From contig JANEZZ010001632.1 of assembly GCA_026122225.1 (NCBI GenBank), forward strand, positions 434,001 to 498,000: a stretch of 64,000 bases of DNA, read 5' to 3'. Of this stretch, positions 43,395 through 54,900 are shown piece by piece. Position numbers and translations under genes: made by a program. The notes under the pieces were generated by a model. The model was not told where the DNA came from and ran no database searches. It worked only from the letters and a program-made list of their open reading frames with translations. Source of the stretch: Heloderma charlesbogerti (Eukaryota; Chordata; Lepidosauria; Squamata; Helodermatidae). Each line of letters opens with the position of its first letter. Position 1 is the first letter of the stretch.

Positions 43395-43833
43395 TAGGGA
43401 TGTGTGAATCAACAAAACACAAGCTCAACAAAGTTCTCCGTATTCCACCTCAAAGCTCATTCCGACTCAAGCCCATATCAGATTGTGAGCTTTGTTTCTT
43501 CTTTGAGCATGAAAATCTCTGTGTATTTCGTGCGTATTTTGTTCTAAATGTATGCATCAAGTCCACATATCTTTATGATTCTATGATTCTATGTACGCAT
43601 TTGTCTCCTGTTGACTGAAGCATGTTTGCTCACATTTTTCAAAAGTACACATTTTTTCATGAACATTTTTCAAATATATGCATGCCGTCAAACAAATATT
43701 TTTTGGTCTGTGATTCACATTGCATGCTTGGAAATGTACAGACTTTGACTGAATATATGTTCAGTTTGAAATGTTGTGTACTGGGTAAATCCTGATCAAA
43801 ACCAAACTGAAATGAATTTCTCATATATCCCTG
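43395..43833. mobile_element. hAT-type MITE, second family, copy 2
   Basis: 439 bp from TAGGGATGTGTGAATC to CATATATCCCTG. The flanking 8-mers CATAGAAC and CATCGAAC agree at seven positions. The interior has the family design: GTATTTCGTGCGTATTTTG, TGTACGCATTTG, CATTTTTCAAAAGTACAC and TTTTTCAAATATATGCATG. Confidence 0.8.
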
Positions 43834-44053
43834 CATCGAACTCACTGAGACTTACTTCTGAGCAAGCACGCTCCTCAGTAAATGTGCATGATGGAGGACC
43901 AATGAAGTGGCCTCTGTGTGTGTGTGTGTGTGTGTAGTGGGGGGGGAGAATTGTTTAGCACAGCATCTGGTAGTCTAGTGTGGAATCTAGTACTATACAC
44001 ACAATCCTAAGGACTTTCCTTCCTGTTTTAAAGTGGCACATCTCTAAAGCTCA

Positions 44054-44267
44054 GGTTGGATCCAGATTTACATTTTATCAACTGCGCTGGCACATGTAGA
44101 CTTCCCCACTTTCTCCAGCCCCATGAAAACCCTACACAGTGAATCAGCCCCCTGCTGAATGGGCCGAGCTGTGATGTAGCGAGGAGGCGGATCCCCAAAA
44201 TTGGGTGGAGAGACTTCCTGTGAGAGGAACCTTTCCTCTTGAGGAAAGCAGTTTCTGGATCCAACCC
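44054..44267 (+). repeat. family K repeat, copy 5, both ends present
   Basis: GGTTGGATCCAGATTTAC at the left and TTTCTGGATCCAACC at the right give a clear 13-base terminal inverted repeat (GGTTGGATCCAGA). The interior follows copy 1: GTAGACTTCCCCAC, CTCCAGCCCCATGAAAA, CTACACAGTGAATCAG. Confidence 0.75.
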
Positions 44268-44589
44268 TTCACGGTTAGCAAAGTTTTAAGGCACGTGCCA
44301 GAAATGTCGTTTTCACTGCTTATAACAGCAGTTTTCCCAGTACTTTACCTGCTTACACAATTTATATGCATCATATAACATAACTGTTCTGCAAGATGGA
44401 AGATGCTGAACTCAAGCTATTGGACAACACCAGCACCCAGTGCTTTAACAGACTGTTTCTGTGGAAGGGAATTTCTGTTACTGGCACAGTCCTCCAGATG
44501 GAAAGAGGCCAGTTCCAGTATCCAGTGGCAAAAACACTTGGAGAATGTGGTTGGTTTTTTAAAATTCTGATTTTAATGACTCACTCATT

Positions 44590-44814
44590 TCTTAGAGCTA
44601 CTCTGGTGTAATGGAAAACAGGCCAAGGTATGAACCAGCCAGTCTCCAGTTCAAATTTCACCTCCACCATGAACTCTGTGCCTTCAGCAAGCCATTCCTC
44701 CAGACCTCTGCTCCTCATCTGCCATATGGAGATCATCAGACTCACAGGATTGTTGTACAGGTGACTGAGATAATGTATATGAACATTCCAAAGCAGGATT
44801 ATACCAAGTAGAAT
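44590..44814 (+). repeat. old tRNA-derived SINE
   Basis: It follows the SINE layout with heavy decay: GAGCTACTCTGGTGTAATGG (head), AGTTCAAATTTC (B box), CTTCAGCAAGCCATTCC, CATCTGCCATATGGAG, CTCACAGGATTGTTGTA, GAGATAATGTATATGAACA. It may be a diverged Sauria-type SINE or an older tRNA SINE; I cannot decide. Confidence 0.55.
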
Positions 44815-44822
44815 GAATAAAC

Positions 44823-45514
44823 TAGAGCTGTGCACAAATGGCCTCTCAAAATTCTCCAGCCTATTTGTGGGGAGAGCAATTGGGGGGACAATTTCACCAA
44901 ATTTCTCTTAGGGGAGGAGAAATTCTCCAACAGTTTCTCCCAGATAGGGCTCACCATTGGCAGAGGTTGTAGCACAGGGTCTTTCTTGTTTCCTAAGGGG
45001 TTTTGGTTTATTGCACTGCTTCTGTAGGTGGCAACAGCATCAACTGTGCTGAGGTTTCCACTTTTCTGAGGCAGAATTTTGAATTTCTTTTGGTGGTATT
45101 TTTGAGCTTACCGAATCACTGCGAGGTGGCCAAGGGTGCTAGGTGTGCTTCTTTCTACACACATCTTTCCATTGTTCTGCAGCCTCCCAGGCCACCTGCA
45201 CTTTCCGAACTGAAAAAGCCCCATGGGAGGAATTGCCTCATGATGTCTTCCTCATGACAGCTTTAACTGAGGTGTGGGAAGCTGAGGAGGCTACAGGCTG
45301 CCACAGAGATTACTGTAGAATGACAGACAGGACACTCATCCATACTCCTCAGCCACCTCATAAGTAAGGTAAGCACAAGGACTCCAAACCCAACCCATGA
45401 GAATTTCTCCAAAATTTCTTTTCCTCTGAATTTCTTTTCAAATGCAATTTCTTTTCTGTCAAATTGAATGAGAATGGTTGAAAAAATGTGGGAGAAATAT
45501 TCAGCACAGCATTA
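44823..45514 (+). mobile_element. family J element, copy 5, complete short form
   Basis: Ends TAGAGCTGTGC and GCACAGCATTA are near-inverse. The flanks GAATAAAC (44815-44822) and TAATAAAC (four bases before and four after the later element F) agree at seven of eight positions, placing J in hAT. The 692-bp interior shows a long imperfect inversion: GAGCTTACC...GAGGTGGCC on the left mirrors GCCACCTCATAAGTAAGG...TAAGC on the right. It lacks the middle segment retained in copies 3 and 4. No ORF. Confidence 0.8.
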
Positions 45515-45518
45515 TAAT

Positions 45519-46096
45519 TAGGGGTGTGCGGAACTCATCTCCAAGTCCGCCGGGGGGTCCATGGGGGGGGAGGTGATCCGTTCCTCCCCCCGAATCCTTC
45601 CTGGCTGGCTCCGCTCCACAGCGAGTCCGCAGAGCCTCCGGCCGGATCTGTCCGCTGCTGGACTGCCAGTCTTCAGACGCAAATGGCATCCGGCATAGCA
45701 GACACCATTTGTATCCCTGCCTTTTGCCGTGATAGGCTACGTAAATCTTTACGTAGCCTATCACGGCAAAGAGCAGGGACGCAAATGGCATAGCGGACTC
45801 CATTTGCGTCCCTGCTCTTTGCCATGATAGGCTACGTAAAGATTTACGTAGCCTATTACGGCAAAAGCAGGGACGCAAATGGTGTCTGCTACGCCGGATG
45901 CCATTTGCGTCTGAAGGCAGGCAGGAGCGGACGGGACAGGCGGCAGTGGCCGGCCAGCAGCAGGTGGGATCTGGCCTCGCGCAGCTTCCCCCGGGTGGCG
46001 GAGGTGAGTCCTGTTCTGCCGTGGACTCCGGGGGGGGGGGTGGATTCTTAGAATCCAGCCTCTTGGGGGCCGTGGTAGAATTCTCCGCCATACCTA
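45519..46096 (+). mobile_element. palindromic hAT MITE, copy F, short form
   Basis: A 578-bp element with flanks ATTATAAT and ACTATAAT (7/8). Ends are TAGGGGTGTGCGGAACTC and ...TTCTCCGCCATACCTA. It inserted across the right boundary of J copy 5. The central part (45670-45920) is a palindrome centred near 45797. It is made of two GTGATAGGCTACGTAAATCT-type hairpins flanked by GACGCAAATGGC / GCCATTTGCGTC hairpins. It keeps one donor-like GAGGTGAGT near the right end (46001-46009), and the left donor is absent. Long open frames across it (up to 196 codons) result from the stop-poor GC-rich shoulders. Confidence 0.88.
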
Positions 46097-46104
46097 ACTA
46101 TAAT

Positions 46105-46735
46105 AAACAGTTTGGAAAGCTGTATCGTTGTGAACAGGAGCCACAAAAGAGCACTTTGGTGCTCTTGTGCAACTCCAGTTAATTTCTGTTAGGCTTCTTC
46201 CTGGACGATTGTGCCCATTGACATTAGGAGATGCAACTCTTCTTTTCACTCTCTTTCCAGGAATCTAATTATCCCAAACACTTTAAAAGTACATTTTGTG
46301 GTGCTCAAATTCATTCTCCTCTGTGCTTACTGCATTTTCCTTATTTCAGTGCATTGCAGACTTACACAATCCATTCCTCATGGACTGTTTTGGTTTTGCT
46401 CACTTTTTTCCTGGCATTTGTAGACTTTCCTCCTTTGTCCTGTTTTGCCACGTGTCGCTTCACCATTTGCTATCTCCCTTCCTTCACTTTTGCTCACAAT
46501 GTACCCTTCCAGCATTGTTTCATTGTCTGCTTTCATTCCGTGTGTTCACTCAGCATTCATTGACATTTTCACTCCATTCATCTCCATTCTCTGCATGATG
46601 GCTCTGCATTCATCAAGTTTTCACTCCCTCTTCGCTCCTTCCCATCCATTCAGCTGCAGAGATCTTTTCTTCATTCACAAACGCTTTGCCACTCACCCAA
46701 CAAGATTGCCCTCTACTGGTAGAGGAAGTGATGTG
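46105..46735. other. pyrimidine-rich stretch, no gene recognised
   Basis: About 630 bp strongly biased to T and C on the plus strand, with recurring CATTCATTTTCACTC-like words, mainly at 46230-46690. Several overlapping frames stay open because of the bias. No domain or period was found. Confidence 0.5.
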
Positions 46736-47778
46736 AAGTGGCCAAGTTAGCGGATGACCCCAAATTATTTAGGGTGGTTAAAACAAAAAGGGATTGTGAA
46801 GAGCTCCAAAAGGATCTCTCCAAACTGGGAGAATGGGCATCTAAATGGCAAATGTGGTTCAATGTAAGCAAGTGTAAAGTGATGCACGTTGGGGCAAAAA
46901 AAAATCCCAACTTCAAGTATAGCCTGATGGGATCTGAGCTAGCAGTGACTGACCAGGAAAGAGATCTTGGGGTTGTGCATTGTGGTGGACAGCTCAATGC
47001 AGATGTCAATCTAGCATACGGCAGCTGTAAAAAAAAAGAAAAGGCAAACTCCATGTTAGGCATAATTAGAAAAAGAATTGAGAATAAAACTGCCACTATC
47101 ATACTGCCTTTATACAAATCTATGGTGCAGCCACACTTGGAATACTGTGTACAGTTCTGGTCATCACACCTAAAACAAGATATTGTAGAGCTGGAAAAAG
47201 TGCACAAAAAGGCAACTTAAATGATCAAGGTTCTGGAGCATCTCCCCTATGGGAGAAGGTTACAACAGCTGGGATTGTTTAGTTTGGAAAAAAAGGAGGT
47301 AAGGGGAGAAATGTCAACAAAATTATGCCTGGTGTGGAGAATGTGAATAGGGAGACATTTTTCTCCCTCTCTCAAAATACTAGAATCTAGGGTCATCCTA
47401 TAAAGTTGATAGGTGGGAGATTCAGGACAGATAAAAGGAAGGACTTCTTCACACAGCGCGTAGTTAAGCTATGGAACTCACTACCACAGGATGTAGTGAT
47501 GGCCACCAATTTGGATGGCTTTAAAAGGGGGTTGGACAAATTCATGGAGGAGAAGGCCATCGATGGCTACTAGTCCTGATGGATATGTCCTACCTCTAGA
47601 ACCAGAGGCAGTGAGCCTATGTGCACCAGTCGCTGGGGAACATGGGTGGGAGGGTGCTGTTGCGCTTGTGTCCTGCTTGTGGGTTCCTGATCGACAGCTG
47701 GTTGGCCACTGTGTGAACAGAATGCTGGACTAGATGGACCCTTGTTCTGACCCAGCATGGCTCTTCTTATGTTCTTAT
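46736..47778 (+). mobile_element. CR1 LINE, copy 2 (5'-truncated)
   Basis: About 1.04 kb covering the C-terminal part of the CR1 reverse transcriptase, its 3' UTR (ACTAGATGGACCCTTGTTCT) and the terminal TTCTTATGTTCTTATG. Truncation falls just upstream of the RT catalytic motif. Confidence 0.9.
46738..47220 (+). pseudogene. CR1 reverse transcriptase C-terminal fragment
   Basis: A 160-codon open piece. KLADDPKLFR at its start corresponds to the FADDTKL catalytic motif of CR1 RTs. GEWASKWQMWFNVSKCKVMH, DQERDLGVVHCGGQLNAD and LYKSMVQPHLEYCVQFW follow in the usual order. A TAA ends it at 47218-47220. The coding text then continues (IKVLEHLPYGRRLQQLG) with further breaks near 47300. Only the last third of the protein existed at insertion. 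Confidence 0.88.
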
Positions 47779-47831
47779 GGTAGTGGAATTGCAACGGAGT
47801 ATCAAGGCATTCCATTTTAGAGTAATAAAAG

Positions 47832-48681
47832 TAGGGATGTACGAAATGTACTTACCTTTCCACGGATTATGTTTATGGGGGGGGGAGGCGTTCCGTCCCT
47901 CCCACCGGAATCCTCGACGGGGAGGGAGGCGCTCCGTTCCTCCCCCCCGGAATCCTCGATGGCTGGCTTTGCTCCGCGGCGGCTCCGCAGAGCAGCTGGC
48001 CAGGCCCAGTCCAGAGCCGTCCGCAGCCGGATTTCCGGCTGCAGAGGGCTCTGGGGAAAAAAACAAAACAAAACCGCGTACGCAAATGGCGGCGGCTACG
48101 GCCGCCACCATTTGCGTTCCTTATTTTTGGCCGTCTTAGTCTATGTAAATATTTACGTAGACTATGACAGCGAAAATAAAGGGGAACGCAAATAGCGTAG
48201 CGGGTGCTATTTGCGTCCCTTTTTGATTCGCCGTAAATATTTACATAGGCTAAAACGGCGAATCAAAAAGGGACACAAATAGCACCCGCTACACCATTTG
48301 CATTCCCCTTATTTTCACCGTCATAGTCTACGTAAATATTTACGTAGACTAAGACACCAAAAATAAGGAACGCAAATGGCAGCGGCCATAGCCGCCGCCA
48401 TTTGCGTACGCGGTTTTTTTTTTTTTACCCAGCCATGATAGGCTACGTAAATCTTTACGTAGCCTATCACGTCTTGGGGAAAAAAAAACACACAACCCCA
48501 CAGGTCTGCAAATGGGTGGCGGCCGCCGCCCAGAAGATCCGCCCCAGGTAAGTCTCGTCCTGGGGGGGATCCACGGGGGGGGGCAGGGGGGGGCAGGCCG
48601 TTCCGCCACAGATTTCAGGGGGCCGAATGCACTGGCATTTGGCCTCACCGAGATCCGTGGCGGAATTCTCTGCCATCCCTA
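47832..48681 (+). mobile_element. palindromic hAT MITE, copy G
   Basis: An 850-bp element with perfect 8-bp duplications, AATAAAAG (47824-47831 and 48682-48689). Ends are TAGGGATGTACGAAATGT and ...TTCTCTGCCATCCCTA. The interior palindrome spans about 48072-48412, centred near 48241. In order from the left it holds GCAAATGGCGGCGGC, TAGTCTATGTAAATATT, GCAAATAGCGTAGCGG and the central CCGTAAATATTTAC hairpin, then the mirror images. One more GATAGGCTACGTAAATC hairpin follows at 48437-48472. Outward donors: GGTAAGT minus strand at 47850-47856, CAGGTAAGT plus strand at 48545-48553. Confidence 0.9.
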
Positions 48682-48983
48682 AATAAAAGTAGTAGCATTT
48701 GATTACCAACTCTGAAAATTTAAGGCATTCTAAAAACAGGAAAAACATCCAGGCCAAATGTGGAAAGAATTTAATATGCAGTACTGACCATTCTATTTAG
48801 GTATTTAGTGATTGGTTAATCATTTATGTAGCAATTAGGGCTGGTATACATGTGTTAGGTGCATGCACCTGATTTCCAAGTGTCGAGAGGTTTCAGAGAC
48901 TCCAGCACTTACCCAAGGTTCAGTTTCCTTAGAAGAAGCTCACTGGAGACAGATGGTGTTTCTGTGACGTTTGTTTACAGATA

Positions 48984-50332
48984 CAGAGTGGACCAAAAGT
49001 AGGTATACAGTATAGTTTATTTGCATTTTATTGCATTGTTTATTACATTTACATTTGTTTAACACTGTTTAATCTCGTAAGTGCTCGAAATGAATTCCAT
49101 CAATGTTGCAACGTTCCTCGAACCTGTCTAGAATACTGTGACACACAGTACGACACAAATTCCAGTAAGCATCAATGTCCATAAATGCTTCCAAGATGAA
49201 CTCTTTTAATCCATCCACTATCCAGGGATTCCTCTCAAAAACCTTATTCTTTACTATGCCCCCCCAAAAGAAGTCCATTGGTGTTAAGTCGGGTGAACGT
49301 GGCGGCCATTCCAATGCTGTGGGAAGGTGTTGTCAAGATAGTCCCTTACTGCAAAAGCATAATGAGGAGGTGCCCCATCTTGTTGGAAGAGCAGTTTGGC
49401 GAAGTTAGCCCTGGTTCTGAGTTGTGGCACTACCACGTCGCGTAACATGTTTAGGTAATTGTTGCTATCCACAGTTGTATCGAAGAAAGCCAGTCCTACA
49501 ACACCTTCGCTGGACAGTGCACTCCACACTGTGACACCCGGCTGGTTCAGCTGAGATGTGATAGTCAAATGCGGATTTTCATCTGCCCAATACACACAGT
49601 TATGCCTGTTCACGTGGCGTGACAACTTGAAAGAAGCCTCATCTGATCAGATGATCTTATCAAGAAGGTGTGGTTCGTTAGAGATTTGGTTACACATCAT
49701 CTCACAGAATTGCAACTGGTGGTCTGGGTCGTCCTCCAGAAGACCATGTAACAGTCTTGGACGGTACGGCTTCAATTTCAATGTACGCATTAAGTGTTGC
49801 AAGGACGTTCTAGGTATGGATGGCTGCTTAGACGCATGTCGTGTGGACTTTTTCGGACTGTTCAAAAATGTAAGAGCGACTCTCATCTCATTTTCCTCTG
49901 TCATAGACATCCTAGGAGATCCAGATTTCGGTGCATTAGCCACTGCACCTGTTGCTTCAAATTTATCTCTAAGACATTGTCAGACGTGTTGGTGAAGGAC
50001 TGTCAGATGCTTCTTGCCATGCTGTGTGCACCCGCTCAGCATTTTCAGTCTTCCAGTACTGCTTTAGAATCCACTTTCTTTGTTCTTGACTCAAGTTCGC
50101 TGCCATCCTTCACAATATCAGTAAAAAAAACACCTAAATAACTAAACAACTATATACCTACTTAAGGGCCTCACTCCCCTCACTGTCTACAGTTAACTAA
50201 TTTAACTGTCACTCCCTGTCACTCAGTCTTCCCAACTATCATTCTGACTCCACCCACACATCTTCTACTCACATTCTCTCTCCGTCCCATCAACATTCTA
50301 AACAACTGTATACTTACTTTTGGGCCACCTGG
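48984..50332 (-). mobile_element. mariner/Tc1-superfamily transposon, dead copy
   Basis: 1,349 bp between TA dinucleotides (48982-48983 and 50333-50334). Terminal inverted repeats: CAGAGTGGACCAAAAGTAGG at the left and, inverted at the right, CCAGGTGGCCCAAAAGTAAG. A related terminal motif recurs internally near 50141-50170, as GGCCCTTAAGTAGGTATATA inverted. The element holds a single minus-strand transposase pseudogene. It lies outside the hAT material and is the only DNA transposon here with coding remains. Confidence 0.9.
49069..50106 (-). pseudogene. mariner-like transposase, frameshifted
   Basis: The protein would bind the TIRs and cut and paste the element. It starts MAANLSQEQRKW (ATG at 50106-50104) and shifts frame near 49980. 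Next come the DNA-binding/linker part (SLQHLMRTLKLKPYRPRLLH) and SDEASF after a TGA near 49649-49651. FQQDGAPPHYA carries the second catalytic Asp. A further frameshift near 49310 precedes WPPRSPDLTPMDFFWGG with the third acidic residue. The spacing to the last Asp looks short, suggesting a small deletion at the frameshift. The family resembles transposases common in arthropods. It is clearly non-functional. Confidence 0.88.
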
Positions 50333-50334
50333 TA

Positions 50335-51920
50335 TAGACAGGCTGAGCAGAAGATGAGGGTTCACAGTATTAGCATTCCAATGGATTCCCGTTCCCCATC
50401 AGAATTCTAGGGAACGGATAGCATAGGCTTTCCAGAGAGCAAAGGCAGCTCCCTGACTTCTTTTCAGACCCAGTTCCAGCACAGACTGACGTCCTGCCAC
50501 ATACCAACTCATCCCCTCCCATTTGCTACTGGGGGGAAGATAAGTAATCTCCACCCATCACTTATGTCTTCTTGGAGCATCCGAGCTCCTGTTGAAGCAC
50601 GTCCCCAGAATGTTACTAGCTATCAAATGTCCTCTTTTCAGGTCTTAAGAGATATTAAGTCAAGAGATATTAAGTCAAGCCACAGTGACAGCTCTCCTTA
50701 CAGAAATCTTAGAGTTAAGGATTATGCTATTGGAAGAGATCCTGAATCTCTTTGCAGCCATAGGCATTGTGTTGAAAGGGATCCATGAAAGGTCATTTAG
50801 ACCAACCCCAAACTGTCATGTTTCATTGTCCTCCCCTTGGCCTTTGCAATCAACAAAACATGGACTAGTAGTTCAAGCTATTGTGGCTTTATCATGCTAA
50901 AAGCAAGCCTTTCCACAATGCAGATTCAAGGAAGCTCTCAAACTGCCCCAGGCTTTAAATGACTATTCTAAGATCTCTATTAGGGAAGATAATCCAGAGG
51001 GTAGTGAAGTTGCCCATAGACACTAACGGTCAAATCTGCCTAATGGTGATGCCCCTCCCCTAGGGTGGCTCCCTTCTACGTTGGCTTCTAAGAGTGGCTA
51101 TCCTGGCAGAGTGTCTTAGCCCCATCCCTAACTCCATCCACTTCAACTTGTGATTTGCTCTGGCATCTCTCAAGTTGCACCCCTCTTCCTCTTCCACCTC
51201 AAAAACTTGGGTTCTCATGGTGGGTGGGGGAGGCAGTGACTCAGCCTGGGACATCTGTTTTTCAAGGCCTTGGGATAATTCTCTCCCAATGCTGGAGGCT
51301 GTGGGGGAGGTTCCTCCCCTGTTCTCTGATCTAGGTGTTCTAGCTCTGATTTAGAATCAGAATCCTCAGAACTCTCAATGCGCCTGGGCTCAACTCTGAC
51401 ACAAATCCATAACACATGTTACGCATGGGGGCCTACAATGTAGTCATTACTTGACACAATGGCCATAACTTAAAAAGCAGCTTGCTGCAGGGATCAACTG
51501 ATTGCCCAGAGAGTTTCCATAATCCATCCAGGCTAGGCCACAGAAATGACTCTAGGAGAGTTCTTGAAAGGAGGACAGCTGTCTGTATGGAGAGGCAGCA
51601 AGAAATGAAGTTGTGATCAAACATACTTACAGCTATATTGACTTTATTTCAGTCAAATAAAGCCATTTACTTCACCATATGGCTTGTTTCACCCATGTTT
51701 CACCCACTGGTTTCTCTTCACTTGATTTCTGGACACTCGGTGACTGGCCGTTGAACTGACCACATTGCACTAAGGGATATGAAAGCTCTGTCTCTGGTGG
51801 GAGATCTGTGATGGCTCATTCAAGGGACGAAAATGCATGTGTGAACCATCCCATTTGGATAATGCAGCGTTGTGTATGTCAAACCCTCCGCTGCTCTCAG
51901 TTCATCTTGGACAGAGGGAT
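50335..51920. other. 1.6 kb without a recognised gene
   Basis: No repeat or coding family recognised. AAGAGATATTAAGTC is repeated in tandem at about 50647-50677. Frames of 60-75 codons show no motif. Confidence 0.45.
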
Positions 51921-51931
51921 AACTCTGAAAT

Positions 51932-54900
51932 TGTTGTTGTTCAGTCGTGTCCGACTCTTCGTGACCCCATGGACCATAGCATGCCTGGCCTTCCTGTCCT
52001 GCGCTCTCTCCCGGAGTGTGCTCAAGTTCATATTCATTGCATCGGTGATGCTATCTAGCCATCTCATCCTCTGCCGTCCCCTTCTCCTTTTGCCTTCAGT
52101 CTTTCCCAGCATCAGAGTCTTTTCCAGAGAGTTTTCTCTTCACATTAGGTGGCCAAAATATTTCAGCTTCAGCTTCAGTATCTGTTCTTCCAATGAGCAC
52201 TCAGGGTTGATTTCTTTAGGGTGGACTGATTTGACCTCCTTGCAGTCCAGGGGACTCGTAAGAGTCTTCTCCAGCACCACAGTTCGAAAGCATCAATTCT
52301 TCAGCGCTCAGCCTTCCTTATAGTCCAGCTCTCACAGCCATACATTACTACTGGGAAAACCATAGCTTTGATTAGACGGACCTTTGTCGGCAAGGTGATG
52401 TCTCTGCTTCTTACTAGGCTGTCTAGGTTTGCCATAGCTTTCCTCCCAAGGAGCAAGTGTCTTTTAATTTCATGGCTACAGCCACCATCTGCGGTGATCT
52501 TGGAGCCCAAGAAAGTAAAATCTGTCACTGCTTCCATTTCTTCCCCTTCTATATGCCAGGAAGTGATGGGGCCAGATGCCATGATCTTAGATTTTTTAAT
52601 GTTGAGTTTCAAACCAGCTTTTGCACTCTCCTCTTTCACCCTCAACAAGAGGCTCTTTAGATCCTCTTTGCTTTCTGCCATTAGGGTGGTATCGTCTGCA
52701 TATCGGAGGTTGTTGATAATTCTCCCAGCAATCTTAATTCCGACCTGTGATTCATCCAACCCGGCGTTTCTCATGATGTACTCTGCATATAAGTTAAAAA
52801 AGCAGGGCGACAATATGCAGCCTTGTCGTACTCCTTTCCCAATTTTGAACCACTCGGTTGTTCCATGTCTGGTTCTTACTGTTGCTCCTTGACCCTCGTA
52901 CAGGTTTCTCAGGAGACAGGTAAGGTGGTCTGCTACTCGCATCACTTTAAGAATTTGCCAGAGTTTGTTGTGATCCACACAATCAAAGGCTTTAACGTAG
53001 TCAATGAAGCAGAAATAGACATTTTTCTGGAATTCTCTTGCTTTCTCCATGATCCAGTGAATGTTGGCGATTTGATCTCTAGTTCCTCTGCCTCTTCGAA
53101 ACCCAGCTTGTACTTCTGGTAGTTCTTGGTTCGCATACTGCTGAAGCCTAGCTTGTAGGATTTTGAGCATCACCTTGCTGGCATGTGATATGAGCGCAAT
53201 TGTACGGTAGTTTGAACACTCTTTGGCGTTGCCCTTCTTTGGAATTGGAATGTAAACTGACCTTTTCCAGTCTTGTGGCCACTGTTGAGTGTTCCAAATT
53301 TGTTGGCATATTGTGTTCAGCATTTTAACAGCATCATCTTTTAGGATTTTAAATAGCTCAGCTGAAATAGTGTCATCTCCGCTAGCTTTGTTGTTAGTAA
53401 TGCTTCCTAAGGCCCACTTGACTTCACTCTTAAGGATGTCCGGCTCAAGTTCAGTGACCGCACTATCATGGCTATCAGGGACATTCAGATCTTTCCTGTA
53501 TAGTTCTTCTGTGTATTCTTTCCACCTCTTCTTAATCTCATCTGCTTCTGTTAGGTCCCTGCCTTCTTTTTCCTTTATCATGCCCGTCTTTGCACAAAAC
53601 GTTCCCTTGAGATCTCCAATTTTCTTGAAGAGATCTCTAGTCTTTCCCATTCTGTTGTTTTCCTCGATTTCTTTGCATTGTTCATTTAAGAAGGCCTTCT
53701 TGTCTCTCCTTGCTATTCTCTGGAAATCTGCATTCAGTTGGATATATCTTCCCCTTTCTCCCTCGCTTTTCGCTTCCCTTCTTTCCTCAGCTACTTGTAA
53801 AGCCTCATCAGACAGCCAGTTTGCTTTCTTGCATTTCTTTTTCTTTGGGATGGATTGAGTTGCTGCCTCCTGAATGTTTTGGACCTCTGTCCATAGTTCC
53901 TCAGGCACTCTGTCTATCAGGTCTAATCCCTGAAATCTATTCCTCACCTCCACTGTATATTCATAAGGGATATGATTTAGGTCATACCTGAATGGTTTAG
54001 TGGTTTTCCCTACGTTCTTCAATTTAAGCCGAAATTTTGCAACAAGAAGCTCATGATCTGAGCCACAGTCAGCTCCAGGTCTTGTTTTTACTGACTGTGT
54101 AGAGCTTCTCCATCTTTGGCTGCAAAGGACATAATCAATCTGATTTCGATATTGACCATCTGGTGATGTCCATGTGTAGAGTCGTCTCTTGTGCTGTTGG
54201 AAAAGAGTGTTTGCTATGATCAGCGTGTTCTCTTACCAAAACCCGATTAGCTTTTGTCCTGCTTCATTTTGTACACCAAGGCCATGCCTGCCTGTTATCC
54301 CGGTGATTTCTTGACTTCCTACTTTAGCATTCCAATCCCCTATGATGAAGAGGACATATTTCTTTGGTGTTAGTTCTAGAAGGTGTTGTAGGTCTTCATA
54401 GAACCGATCAACCTGAGCTTCTTCGGCCTCAGTGGTTGGGGCATAGACTTGAATTACTGTGATGTTGAATGGTTTGCCTTGGATTCGTACTGAGATCATT
54501 CTATCATTTTTGAGATTGTACCCCAGTACTGCTTTTGCCACCCTTTTGTTGACTATGAATGCTACTCCATTTCTTCTAAGGGATTCTTGCCCACAGTAGT
54601 AGATATGATGGTCACCTGAATTAAATTCGCCCATGCCTGTCCATTTTAGTTCGCTGATTCCCAAGATGTCGATGTTCAATCTTGCCATCTCATGTTTGAC
54701 CACCTCCAGCTTACCTTGATTCATTGATCTGACATTCCAGGTTCCTAAACAATATTGTTCTTTACAGCCTCGGATTTTCTTTTCACCACCAGACACATCC
54801 ACAGCTGAGTGTCCTTTCGGCTTTGGCCCAGCCACTTCACTCTTTCTGGCGCTACTTGGAAATACCCTCTGCTCTTCCCCAGTAGTATATTGGACACCTT

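Noticed and set aside
45501..46091. Open frame of 196 codons on the minus strand across palindromic element F
   Set aside because: The frame follows hairpins and GC-rich shoulders, where stops are rare. Its product is low-complexity and mirrors the opposite-strand frames of the same palindrome.
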